Below are positions 1 through 7,927 of a stretch of DNA of 37,065 nucleotides, piece after piece. The position numbers were made by a program, and so were the translations under genes. The stretch lies in contig DIZW01000031.1 of NCBI GenBank assembly GCA_002428015.1, forward strand, positions 24,080 through 61,144, in the 5' to 3' direction. The first letter of the stretch is position 1. Every line of letters starts with the position of its first letter. The notes under the pieces are model-generated. The model worked only from the letters and a program-made list of their open reading frames with translations, was not told the origin of the DNA and did not search any database. Origin of the DNA: Oxalobacteraceae bacterium UBA6018 (GTDB lineage Bacteria > Pseudomonadota > Gammaproteobacteria > Burkholderiales > Burkholderiaceae_D).

Positions 1-265
1 AGAATAAATCAGTGCTTCCCTACAAAACTGACCATCGACATGATCAACAAGTTGCATCGATCACAGAAATAAGGAACAACATTCTATCGAGATGGGCTAA
101 CGATAAAATTCATCTGGCGCGACTATGTCAAACTGCCCCCGATGTGTTTAAATTGAAATAATAAAAACAATGAATAATTTGGATGGACGAGTAAATCCAG
201 ATGACTTGCAATAGTAGCAATTAAAGCAAACATAGCATTGAGTCCAGCCAGGACACATTAATGGT

Positions 266-301
266 ACCCGGTGCTTTGACAGCTTAATTTCCGGGTTTTT
301 T
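266..301 (+). terminator. possible plus-strand terminator
   Basis: A 6-bp stem ACCCGG/CCGGGT (266-271 with 291-296) is followed directly by six T. The 19-nt loop is long, so this is weaker than the neighbouring minus-strand terminator. It would end a plus-strand transcript entering from the left edge. Confidence 0.35.
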
Positions 302-317
302 AATGTGAAAATTACCG

Positions 318-358
318 AAAAAAAACGCCGCCCGGCCAATTCCCAAGACCGGACAGCG
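318..358 (-). terminator. Rho-independent terminator of the GH43 gene
   Basis: Read on minus, a 12-bp stem (347-358 with 326-337, including a few G-T pairs) with a 9-nt loop is followed by eight T (318-325). It lies about 85 bases after the stop codon of the GH43 gene. Confidence 0.8.
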
Positions 359-442
359 CTGAAAGCCACGAGGCATGAAAACAAATCAAAGAGGGCTGCG
401 GCGCTCACTGAGCGATGAAGCGTCTGGCATTCCTCCTTCCTA

Positions 443-1816
443 TTAACGGCGTTGCAGCGCCCATTGCTGGTTGGTGCCGTTGTTGAGCGTATACTGGATA
501 ATTTGAGCGTAGTCCGCCGTACTACGGCCTTTCACGTCCAACACCATCCCGCTGAGCTGGTTGGCGACGGTGTAGTAACCGGCCGCCGGACTGGCGAAGC
601 GGAAGGTTTGGCCATTTCCTGCCCAGTAGTCCCACTGCGCCATGTTGGTGCCTGCGGTGGTCGAGTTGTTGTAGTCGTCCAGACTCTTGAGGCTGTTGAC
701 GTTGATGATGCTGTAGTTGCCGTTGGCGCCATGGGTGATCACATACCACGACTGGTAGGTAGCGCCGGAATCCGTCAACTGCTGCACCAGCGCGCCGTTG
801 GCGGATGAGGCACCGGCCACCGTCATGACCTTTCCGCTCAGTCGAGACTTGAACGCGTAGGTCCCCTCGCTGACGCCGCCGCAGCCGGCAAAGCTGGTGA
901 AGTTGCGCGTGATGACGGGCCAGCCCGAGCTATAAGTCATGCGGGCGATGTCCAGCTTGGGATTGCCGTTGTCCGTCATGTCGTAATAGTGGGTCGAGAC
1001 GAAGTTGCAGCCGTCCTGTTTGAGCACGCCGACGTGGCCTGGCCCCTTGTACTTGCCGTCCAGGTTGGGCAGAATCGTGCGTGTTCCGGAGTACGGCCCC
1101 GTCACGCTGGTGGCGCGCTGCACCTCGACGTAATAGGTGCTGTCGACGCCTTTGCAGCAGGCGCCGCGGTTGGCGAACAGATAGTAATAGTCGCCCTCGC
1201 GGGTGATGTACGGCGCTTCCATGTCCACCCCGCCGCCGCCCAGCACTTTGGTCACGCTCGTGGCCAGCTTGCCGGTCGACTGGTTAATCTCGGCGACGCC
1301 GATGCCGCCGAAGAACGAACCGTAGGACATATACACCTTGCCGTCGTGATCGCGGAAAACGGCCGGGTCGATCGCGTTGATCTCGCTCGATCCGCCGTAG
1401 GATTCGACCACGATCCCCAGGTCGGTCCAGCTGGGATTGCGCAGCGACAGCGAGCGCGCCACGCCGATGGCCGACTTGCTGGTGCCGAAGGTCGAGACCG
1501 AATAATAGATGTAGTAGTACCCGTTCATGTGAATCACGTCCGGCGCCCAGAATGAACCGGAGAAATTCGGCACCTTGTTGGTCACCCACGCCGGATAGGT
1601 CGTGAACACGGCCGAGCGGGTCCCCACCGACCAGTTCAGCAGGTCTTTCGACTGCGAATACCAGATCCCGGTGCCGGTGGTGAAATTGAAATAGGTGTCG
1701 CCATCCTTGGTGATGGTGCCGGGGTCATGGGCGTTCTGGACGCCCTGCAAGGTGATCGACGAGGCCGAGGCGGCGCACAGCGCCAGGCAGAATCCTGCCA
1801 ACAGTTTCTTAAACAT
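443..1816 (-). CDS. secreted GH43 arabinanase-like glycosidase with ricin-B lectin domain
   Basis: A 457-residue exported glycoside hydrolase, probably an endo-1,5-alpha-L-arabinanase or related arabinan/xylan-debranching enzyme. A signal peptide (about residues 1-19) precedes a five-bladed GH43 domain (about 25-315). The family's three acidic residues are visible: Asp31 in HDPG (catalytic base), Asp150 in AIDPA (pKa modulator) and Glu200 in DMEAPYI (general acid). The C-terminal 140 residues form a ricin-type beta-trefoil carbohydrate-binding module with repeated QxW/QxF motifs (QSW, QTF, QQW). The start is supported by GGGGAG seven bases upstream of ATG. The gene is monocistronic with its own terminator. 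It faces away from the 1946-1998 operator-like repeats, which may control it. The exact substrate cannot be read from sequence. Confidence 0.9.
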   Translation of the reverse strand: MFKKLLAGFCLALCAASASSITLQGVQNAHDPGTITKDGDTYFNFTTGTGIWYSQSKDLLNWSVGTRSAVFTTYPAWVTNKVPNFSGSFWAPDVIHMNGYYYIYYSVSTFGTSKSAIGVARSLSLRNPSWTDLGIVVESYGGSSEINAIDPAVFRDHDGKVYMSYGSFFGGIGVAEINQSTGKLATSVTKVLGGGGVDMEAPYITREGDYYYLFANRGACCKGVDSTYYVEVQRATSVTGPYSGTRTILPNLDGKYKGPGHVGVLKQDGCNFVSTHYYDMTDNGNPKLDIARMTYSSGWPVITRNFTSFAGCGGVSEGTYAFKSRLSGKVMTVAGASSANGALVQQLTDSGATYQSWYVITHGANGNYSIINVNSLKSLDDYNNSTTAGTNMAQWDYWAGNGQTFRFASPAAGYYTVANQLSGMVLDVKGRSTADYAQIIQYTLNNGTNQQWALQRR

Positions 1817-1945
1817 ACGTCTCCCCTATAATTGGTATTGTTCTACGTGATAACACGTACGAGGTTATTCCTGGCCTGCTAGCCGCGCCAATGAAAAATT
1901 TTTCCCTACTGATCACGACATTGATATGAGGCAGCCCCGGCCACG

Positions 1946-1998
1946 GCAAATGTTGCCGCATTCTTCAGCAAATGTTGCAATTTCGCACCAATAGTTGC
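1946..1998. promoter_or_regulatory. operator-like repeats GCAAATGTTGC (two perfect, one degenerate)
   Basis: The near-palindrome GCAA-ATG-TTGC occurs perfectly at 1946-1956 and 1968-1978. A degenerate copy (CCAATAGTTGC) lies at 1988-1998. Start-to-start spacings are 22 and 20 bases, about two helical turns, so bound proteins would sit on one DNA face. The position between divergent genes suggests a transcription factor site. The factor is unknown. Confidence 0.5.
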
Positions 1999-2106
1999 AA
2001 CCGAAAGTATTCCTTGCAGGAAATCTATCGACATTCTGGACGCCGGTCTATACAGTCAAGCCTAGTTCTATCCGGCCTCGCCCCCGCCGGTCATGACAAG
2101 ATGGAA

Positions 2107-2216
2107 ACCTCGAAAAACCGTAGCGAGCGGCATGGTCTCGTTCGAGAAGCGCAGCCGTACGGAGGTACGATGAGCATCGCAGAACGAAAATTTCGGCGCG
2201 CAGATGGTTTCGAGGT
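2107..2216 (+). ncRNA. candidate structured leader RNA upstream of the porin operon
   Basis: A perfect 9-bp closing stem (ACCTCGAAA at 2107-2115 with TTTCGAGGT at 2208-2216) encloses several local hairpins. One is CGTAC-GGAG-GTACG (2157-2170), which shows a Shine-Dalgarno-like GGAG in its loop and is followed at once by an ATG (2170) in frame with the porin. Others are TCTC-GTTC-GAGA and a near-perfect CGAAA/TTTCG. The layout looks like a multibranched RNA such as a cis-regulatory leader. It matches no riboswitch core I recognise, and it could instead be a dispersed palindromic repeat. Confidence 0.4.
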
Positions 2217-2256
2217 CCCTCGACGGAACATATTCCGCATCTCCCCCGCATGTGCA

Positions 2257-2273
2257 CGCGAGCGCGGCTCGCG
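2257..2273. repeat. perfect 7-bp hairpin in the porin leader
   Basis: CGCGAGC (2257-2263) and GCTCGCG (2267-2273) are perfect inverted repeats around a 3-nt loop, about 40 bases before the likely porin start. There is no T-run, so it is not a terminator. It may be part of the leader structure. Confidence 0.3.
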
Positions 2274-2313
2274 GTGCCGCGCCGAGATAGCCTCATTACC
2301 GGAACCACCACTG

Positions 2314-3582
2314 ATGCTTTTGATTGATTCTATTCACCCGCTGCGCGTTGGACTGAAGGCGGCCGCGCTGGCCGCGTCCGTGCTGATGGCGGGCGCCGCC
2401 CACGCGGCCGATGACGCAACCACGGCACCCACCTGGACCTTCGGCGGCTACGGCACCGTGGGCGTGGTCCATGCCGACACTTCGCAGGCCGACTTCACCT
2501 CGAGCATCCTGAAGGCCGACGGCGCCGGCTACACGCACCGCTGGAGCGACACGGTCGACACCCGCGTCGGCGCCCAGGTCGGCGCGAGCCTGAACAAGCA
2601 ATGGTCGGCCGTGCTGCAGGTGGTCTCCGAACAGGGACTGGACAAGAGCTTTCGCCCGCGTGTCGAGTGGGCCAACGTCAAGTACCAGGTCACCCCTGAC
2701 CTGGCGCTGCGGCTGGGCCGCATTTCGCTGCCGATGTACCTGGCGGCCGACTATCGCAAGATCGGCTACGCCTTCACTTTCGTGCGCAATCCGATCGAGG
2801 TGTACAACGCCATACCGATCAGCAGCAGCGACGGCATCGACCTCACCTACCGCTGGCATACCGGCTCCATCAAGCATGTGGGCCAGCTGTTCTACGGCCA
2901 CAACGACGTGCGCCTGATCGATCCCTTCCGCGCCAAGTCGCGCGCCCTGGCCGGTTTTTCCTACACCGCGGAATCGGGGCCGCTGACAATACGCGTGAGC
3001 GCCATGACGGCGCGCCTGACGGTCAATATCGCCGAAGACCTGTTCGACGCATTCCGCCAGTTCGGCCCAGCCGGCGCGGCCATCGCCGAGCGCTACGCCG
3101 TCAACGACAAGCGCACCACCGGCTTTAGCATCGGCGCCACCTACGATCCCGGCCAGTGGTACATATCGAGCGAGGCCGGCCACTTCGATGCGCGCTCGTT
3201 CTTCGCCGCGACCACCGCGGCCTATGCCACAGCCGGCTACCGATGGGGCAATTTCACGCCCTACCTGTCCGCCGCCAAGATCTACTCGAACGACCCCACC
3301 ACCAGCGAAGGGCTGCCGCCGGCGGCCCTGCCGGCCCAGCTGCGCCCCACCGCCGGCTATCTCAACGCGGCCCTGAACGGCCTGCTCACGACCATTCCCG
3401 TCCAGTCCAGCGTGACCGCCGGGATGCGCTGGGACTGCATGACCAACGTCGCCGTCAAGCTGCAGTACGACCGCGTGCGGCCGCACGCCGGCTCGCGCGG
3501 CACCCTGATCAACCAGCAGCCGGATTTCCGCTCTGGCCAGGTCGTCAACGTCGCGAGCGCCGTGCTCGACTTCGTGTTCTGA
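2314..3582 (+). CDS. outer-membrane beta-barrel (porin-like) protein
   Basis: This encodes a 422-residue exported protein. I chose the ATG at 2314 because it yields a standard signal peptide (basic start, hydrophobic core with repeated Ala, cleavage after AHA near residue 31). The frame is open to 1972, but the extra residues are arginine-rich and unlike an export signal. An alternative ATG at 2170 has a strong GGAGG. The mature protein has alternating polar and hydrophobic segments, many aromatic girdle residues and a C-terminal Phe, the signature recognised by the BAM insertase. It looks like a porin of a weakly characterised family; no substrate can be assigned. It is the first gene of an apparent operon, with the PstS-like gene starting 10 bases after its stop. 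Confidence 0.75.
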   Translation: MLLIDSIHPLRVGLKAAALAASVLMAGAAHAADDATTAPTWTFGGYGTVGVVHADTSQADFTSSILKADGAGYTHRWSDTVDTRVGAQVGASLNKQWSAVLQVVSEQGLDKSFRPRVEWANVKYQVTPDLALRLGRISLPMYLAADYRKIGYAFTFVRNPIEVYNAIPISSSDGIDLTYRWHTGSIKHVGQLFYGHNDVRLIDPFRAKSRALAGFSYTAESGPLTIRVSAMTARLTVNIAEDLFDAFRQFGPAGAAIAERYAVNDKRTTGFSIGATYDPGQWYISSEAGHFDARSFFAATTAAYATAGYRWGNFTPYLSAAKIYSNDPTTSEGLPPAALPAQLRPTAGYLNAALNGLLTTIPVQSSVTAGMRWDCMTNVAVKLQYDRVRPHAGSRGTLINQQPDFRSGQVVNVASAVLDFVF

Positions 3583-3592
3583 GGGGGGCGCC

Positions 3593-4045
3593 ATGCATCG
3601 ACTGATCCCCCTCCTCACCCGCCCACTGCGTCGCCCTCTGTGCGCCGCCGCCCTGCTCGCGGCCAGCCTGCACGCCGGCGCCGGCGAACTGGTCGTCATC
3701 GTCTCGGCCAAGAGCCCGATCGCCACCCTGCGTGCCGAACAGGTGGCCGACATCTTCCTCGGCCAGATCGCCAACTTCCCCGGGGGCGCCGAGGCGGTCG
3801 CGCTGGACCAGCGTATCGGCTCACCCGAGCGCGACGAGTTCTATGCCAAGGTCGCCGCCAAGACGCCGCCGCTGATCAAGGCTTACTGGACCAAGATGAT
3901 CTTCACCGGCCGCGGCCAGCCGCCCAAGGAGGTTCCCGGCAGCGCCGCGGTGCGCAAGCTGGTCGCGGACAATCCAACCCTGATCGGCTACATCGACAAG
4001 GCCGCGCTCGACCCGAGCGTCAAGGCCGTGTTGGTGGTGCGCTGA
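3593..4045 (+). CDS. small PstS-like periplasmic binding protein
   Basis: A 150-residue exported protein with a basic N-terminus and a hydrophobic signal peptide ending near AGAGE. The rest resembles the N-terminal lobe of phosphate-type substrate-binding proteins: a beta strand LVVIVSAKSPI, the LRAEQVADIFLGQ segment, and a late IGYIDKAAL strand. It is about half the length of a full two-lobed PstS, so it may not bind phosphate as PstS does. GAGGGGGG just upstream gives a strong ribosome-binding site. No permease or ATPase is nearby. Its partners are the porin before it and the membrane GGDEF-EAL protein after it, so a periplasmic sensing role is more likely than transport (inference). Confidence 0.7.
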   Translation: MHRLIPLLTRPLRRPLCAAALLAASLHAGAGELVVIVSAKSPIATLRAEQVADIFLGQIANFPGGAEAVALDQRIGSPERDEFYAKVAAKTPPLIKAYWTKMIFTGRGQPPKEVPGSAAVRKLVADNPTLIGYIDKAALDPSVKAVLVVR

Positions 4046-4064
4046 GGCGGCCACGGGCGCGCGC

Positions 4065-6800
4065 GTGAATCAAACGGCCAACAACCCCAGCGACAAGCGG
4101 GCACTGTTCGCGCGCCTGCTCGGGCGCGGCCTGGAAACCCACATCTCGCTGCCGCTGTTCGCCGCGCTGTTGCTGGCCTTGATCGCCGCGACCACCGCCC
4201 ACTTCATCGACCTCGAACGCAATGCGGCCCAGGTGGCGGCGCGCGAATCGAGCCGCGAGCTGATCGACACCTACGAAGCCCAGGTGCAGCGTAACCTGGG
4301 CGCCATCGACCAGACCCTGAAGGTGCTCAAGTACGCGGTCGAGCTGAAAGGCCCGGTCGGCGCCCTGCCGGCCTTGAACAAGCAGGGGTTGCTGCCTTCC
4401 GGGCTGGTGTTCGTGGTCAGCGTCGCCGACCGCAACGGCATGGTGGTGGCCACCAATCCCGCCACCAGACCGATCGACGTGTCGGGCCAGGACTACTTCC
4501 GCTACCACCGCGACAGCGACAGCGCCACACCGTATGTGAGCCGGGTCCAGCGCGACGCCGCCAATCCCGAGTGGCACCTGCACTTCTCGCGCCGCCTGAA
4601 CGACGCCGCCGGCCAGTTCGCCGGCATCGTCATCGTCGAAGTCGACCCGGCCTACTTCACCAGCGGCTACGAGCGTTCACGCCAGGGCGAATCGGGCGCC
4701 ATCGGCCTGTTCGGCGCCGACGGCGTGTTCCGCGCCCTGCGCATCGGCGACAAGGTGTCGTGGGGCCAGGCCGCGCCGGTCATGATGGCCGGCGCCGGCC
4801 TGGGCGAATCCATGCGCAGCAGCTGGGACGGCATCGCGCGCTACACCAGCGTGCGCCGCCTGCACGGCTTTCCGCTCACCGCCGTGGTCGGGCTGGCCGA
4901 GCACGAGCAGATGGCCGCGTTCAAGCAGCACCGCCGCAACTACCTGCTGGTGGCCGGCAGCGGCAGCGCGCTCCTGGTCATCATCGTCACCCTGGTGTGC
5001 GTGTGGTCGTGGCAGATCACGCGCACGCGCACGCGGGTGCGGCGCGCCCAGGAGACTTACGCTGCCGCCTCCGAGGCCAGCCTGGACGCGTTCTTCGTGC
5101 TGCGCAGCGTGAACGACGCCCACGGCGTCATCACCGAATTCATCATCGAAGGCACCAACACGCGCGCCGAGAAGCTGACCAGGTTGAGCAAGGAACAGCT
5201 GCGCGGCCAGCCGCTCACGGCGGTGCTGCCCTCCTACCGCGACAACGGCATTTTCGAAGACCTGGTCAAGGTCACGCTGGTGGGCGGCGTGCACGAAGCC
5301 GAATGGCAGTCGGTCAAGGCGCCGCATCGCGAACAGTGGCTTCACCGGCAGGTGGTGGCGGTCGAAGACGGCGTGGTGGCAATCGTGCGCGACATCACCG
5401 AGCGCAAGCTCACCGAGGAGCGCATTCGCCACATGGCCCATCACGACGAGCTCACCAGCCTGCCCAACCGCAGCCTGATCCGCGACCGGCTCGACCAGGC
5501 CATCCACCACGCCGAGCGGCGCGCGCGCAGCGTAGCGGTGGCCTTCATCGACCTGGACGGCTTCAAGCTGGTCAACGATGGCCTGGGCCACAACGCCGGC
5601 GACGAGCTGCTCAAGGTGGTGGGCGAGCGCATGGCGCGCTGCGTGCGCCGCGAAGACACCCTGGGCCGCTTCGGCGGCGACGAGTTCGTCGTCATCCTGG
5701 CCGACCAGTCCAACGACCCGCTCTCGCTCACGCCGATCCTCGAGAAGATCCGCCAGGCCGTCAACGAGCCGGTGCTGGTCGAAGGCCAGGAGGTGCAGGT
5801 CAGCTGCAGCATGGGCGTGGTGATGTATCCGCGCGACGGCACCGATCCGAACACCCTGATGATGAACGCCGACGCGGCCATGTACCGCGCCAAGGAGCTG
5901 GGCAATAACAACTTCCAGTTTTACACGCGCGAGATGAACGCCAGCGTGGAAGAAAAGCTGGTCCTGCTCGAAGGGCTGCGCGGCGCGCTCGAGGAAGGCC
6001 AGTTCCACCTTCTGTACCAGCCCAAGGTCGACCTGCGCAGCGGCCTCATTCTCGGGGTCGAGGCACTGATCCGCTGGCAGCATCCCGAGCACGGCTTGGT
6101 CTCGCCGCTGCGCTTCATCGGGCTGGCCGAGGAAAGCGGCTTGATCGTCGCCATCGGCGAATGGGTCCTGCAGACCGCGTGCCGCCAGAACAAGGCCTGG
6201 CAGGACGCGGGACTGGCGCCGATCATCGTCTCGGTCAACGTGTCGCCGCGCCAGTTCGAGGAAAAGCGTCTGGTCGACCGGGTCGCCCAGGCGCTGCGCG
6301 AAAGCGGCCTGGCGCCCGGCGCGCTCGAACTCGAAGTCACCGAAAGCCTCATCATGCGCGATCTGGCGCAATCGGTGGGCAAGATGCGCGAGCTCGAAGC
6401 GATGGGGATCTCGCTGTCGATCGACGACTTCGGCACCGGCTATTCGAGCCTGTCGGCGCTCAAGTCCTTCCCGATCAGCAGCCTGAAGATCGACAAGTCC
6501 TTCGTCAGCGAACTGGCCGACAACCCCGACGACCAGGCCATCGCGATGGCCGTCATCTCGCTCGGTCACAAGCTGAACCTGCGGGTGATCGCCGAAGGGG
6601 TCGAGACCGAACAACAATGCAGCTTCCTGCGCGATAACGACTGCGACGAGATGCAGGGCTATCTATTCAGCCGCCCCGTCGCCGCCCCCCAGATCCAGGC
6701 CATGCTCACCGAGCAGGCGCGCCTGCTGGCCGAATGCGACCGCGCCGACGCCAACGTATATGGAATCGTCCCGCAAGGGCGAAATGCAAATGCAGCGTAA
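4065..6800 (+). CDS. membrane sensor GGDEF-EAL cyclic-di-GMP protein
   Basis: A 911-residue inner-membrane protein that probably makes and/or degrades cyclic di-GMP. Order: TM1 (about 24-46), a periplasmic PDC/Cache-type sensor (about 47-285), TM2 (about 293-316), a PAS-like domain (about 330-445), GGDEF (about 455-615) and EAL (about 630-880). The cyclase site is intact (GGDEF at 537-541), with an inhibitory RxxD motif (RRED, 528-531). The phosphodiesterase signatures are also present: EAL at 666-668, NVSPRQF, LEVTES, DDFGTGYSS, LKIDKSFV and AEGVET. Both activities are therefore possible. The start is a GTG 19 bases after the previous gene; no usable ATG lies before the first TM. The ribosome-binding site is weak. 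The periplasmic sensor may respond to the PstS-like protein encoded just upstream (inference). Confidence 0.9.
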   Translation: MNQTANNPSDKRALFARLLGRGLETHISLPLFAALLLALIAATTAHFIDLERNAAQVAARESSRELIDTYEAQVQRNLGAIDQTLKVLKYAVELKGPVGALPALNKQGLLPSGLVFVVSVADRNGMVVATNPATRPIDVSGQDYFRYHRDSDSATPYVSRVQRDAANPEWHLHFSRRLNDAAGQFAGIVIVEVDPAYFTSGYERSRQGESGAIGLFGADGVFRALRIGDKVSWGQAAPVMMAGAGLGESMRSSWDGIARYTSVRRLHGFPLTAVVGLAEHEQMAAFKQHRRNYLLVAGSGSALLVIIVTLVCVWSWQITRTRTRVRRAQETYAAASEASLDAFFVLRSVNDAHGVITEFIIEGTNTRAEKLTRLSKEQLRGQPLTAVLPSYRDNGIFEDLVKVTLVGGVHEAEWQSVKAPHREQWLHRQVVAVEDGVVAIVRDITERKLTEERIRHMAHHDELTSLPNRSLIRDRLDQAIHHAERRARSVAVAFIDLDGFKLVNDGLGHNAGDELLKVVGERMARCVRREDTLGRFGGDEFVVILADQSNDPLSLTPILEKIRQAVNEPVLVEGQEVQVSCSMGVVMYPRDGTDPNTLMMNADAAMYRAKELGNNNFQFYTREMNASVEEKLVLLEGLRGALEEGQFHLLYQPKVDLRSGLILGVEALIRWQHPEHGLVSPLRFIGLAEESGLIVAIGEWVLQTACRQNKAWQDAGLAPIIVSVNVSPRQFEEKRLVDRVAQALRESGLAPGALELEVTESLIMRDLAQSVGKMRELEAMGISLSIDDFGTGYSSLSALKSFPISSLKIDKSFVSELADNPDDQAIAMAVISLGHKLNLRVIAEGVETEQQCSFLRDNDCDEMQGYLFSRPVAAPQIQAMLTEQARLLAECDRADANVYGIVPQGRNANAA

Positions 6801-7887
6801 TCTTAACCAGCTTCTCCTGGGGTCAGACCCCAAACTGCGCCGCATGCTGCGCTACTGGGGCGCCACCGGCCTGTTCTACCTGGTCGGCATCGCGGTCCTG
6901 CTGCAGCAGGTCGATGGCGGCACTCCGCGCGCGCACTGGGCCAATCTGGTGGTGTGGTTCTGCGCCATCGGCGTGCTGTCGTTCTTCGTGCTGGTGCGCT
7001 TCTCGGTGCAGTTCCGGATTGCCCCGTGGCAGCTGGCTGTCGCCCAGGGCGTGTTCGCGATCGCCTGCGAGATCGGCGCCTACGCCGTCACCGGCCCGAT
7101 CCGCGGCGCGTCGCTGGTGATCCTGCAGGTGGTGATCGTGTTCTGCATCTTCTCGCTGCGCCCGCGCGCCACCATGGCCCTGTGCGCGGCCACCATCGGC
7201 ATGCTCGGCGCGACCATGCACGCCATGGTCAGCTACGATCCGGTCGCCTACCCCGCCAACATCGAATGGCAGCACTTCGCGCTGTCGGCCGCCTCGCTCG
7301 TCGCCGTCACCGTGCTGACCGGCGAAATGAGCAAACTGCGCGCCCACCTCAAGCGCCAGAAGGAGGAACTGGTCGCGGCGGTCGGCACCATCCGCACGCT
7401 GGCCACGATCGACGAACTGACCTCGCTGGCCAACCGGCGCTACATGAACGAAGTGCTCCACGCCGAGGAAAGGCGCCAGGGCTGCACCGGCCAGCGCATC
7501 TGCATCGCCCTGCTCGATATCGACTTCTTCAAGCGCATCAACGACAGCTACGGGCACGATGGCGGCGACGCGGTACTGCGCACCTTCGCCGCGGCCGCGC
7601 GCACCGACCTGCGCGCCGGCGACGTGCTGGCGCGCTGGGGCGGCGAGGAATTCCTGCTGATGCTGCCCGATACCGACCTGCGCGAGGCGAAAAAGATCCT
7701 GGCGCGCATGGCCGAGCGGGTCGGCGCGATCCGCGTGACCGATCTCGACGTCGAACTGCGCGTCACCTTCTCGGGCGGCGTGGTGGAACGGCGCGACTGC
7801 GAACCGTTCGCCGACACCATCACACGGGCCGACAAGGCCATGTACGAGGCCAAGATGGGCGGACGCGACATGGTGATCGCCGCCTGA
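6784..7887 (+). CDS. six-TM GGDEF diguanylate cyclase
   Basis: A 367-residue membrane protein with about six transmembrane helices in residues 25-190 (a MASE-like sensor), a short coiled linker and a C-terminal GGDEF domain. The active motif is GGEEF (residues 286-290), preceded by RAGD, which fits the RxxD inhibitory site. It should synthesise cyclic di-GMP. The start at 6784 is preferred because AAGGG lies just upstream. An upstream ATG at 6760 lacks a good site, and ATG 6790 is also possible. The gene overlaps the end of the GGDEF-EAL gene by 17 bases, so the two are co-expressed. A perfect 15-base palindrome (6818-6832) falls within its first codons. Confidence 0.88.
   Translation: MQMQRNLNQLLLGSDPKLRRMLRYWGATGLFYLVGIAVLLQQVDGGTPRAHWANLVVWFCAIGVLSFFVLVRFSVQFRIAPWQLAVAQGVFAIACEIGAYAVTGPIRGASLVILQVVIVFCIFSLRPRATMALCAATIGMLGATMHAMVSYDPVAYPANIEWQHFALSAASLVAVTVLTGEMSKLRAHLKRQKEELVAAVGTIRTLATIDELTSLANRRYMNEVLHAEERRQGCTGQRICIALLDIDFFKRINDSYGHDGGDAVLRTFAAAARTDLRAGDVLARWGGEEFLLMLPDTDLREAKKILARMAERVGAIRVTDLDVELRVTFSGGVVERRDCEPFADTITRADKAMYEAKMGGRDMVIAA
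6818..6832. repeat. GGGGTC-A-GACCCC palindrome within the diguanylate cyclase gene
   Basis: TGGGGTC and GACCCCA are perfect inverted repeats around a single A, encoding part of the cytoplasmic N-terminus (LLLGSDPK). Its form resembles dispersed palindromic repeats of other proteobacteria. No second copy was noticed in this window. Confidence 0.4.
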
Positions 7888-7927
7888 CTGCGGCGCCGCC
7901 CCGCACCGGCACGGTACCTCGCCCCGG

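Larger units (their letters stand above)
1..442. other. AT-rich non-coding flank
   Basis: I see no convincing gene here. The stretch is visibly richer in A and T than the rest of the window. The only reading frame of any length (148-408 on minus) runs across a clear terminator hairpin, has no family resemblance and no good ribosome-binding site. The stretch holds the terminator of the GH43 gene (318-358) and a weaker plus-strand hairpin with a T-run (266-301). Confidence 0.6.
1817..2313. other. long regulatory intergenic region between divergent genes
   Basis: About 500 bases separate the divergent GH43 and porin genes. The porin reading frame is open back to 1972, but this part encodes nothing resembling a signal peptide or barrel. 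The region contains an operator-like repeat array (1946-1998), a candidate structured RNA (2107-2216) and a perfect 7-bp hairpin (2257-2273). Confidence 0.6.

Noticed and set aside
148..408. 86-residue minus-strand frame
   Set aside because: It spans the 12-bp terminator of the GH43 gene, has no ribosome-binding site, and no family likeness.
1972..2313. N-terminal extension of the porin frame
   Set aside because: Arg-rich and not export-like; the signal peptide begins at 2314. The ATG at 2170 has a good GGAGG but would bury the signal peptide.
2296..3774. 492-residue minus-strand frame
   Set aside because: Antisense shadow of the porin gene in GC-rich DNA; no signature or ribosome-binding site.
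4677..6617. 646-residue minus-strand frame
   Set aside because: Shadow of the GGDEF-EAL gene; His/Asp/Arg-biased composition typical of antisense frames.
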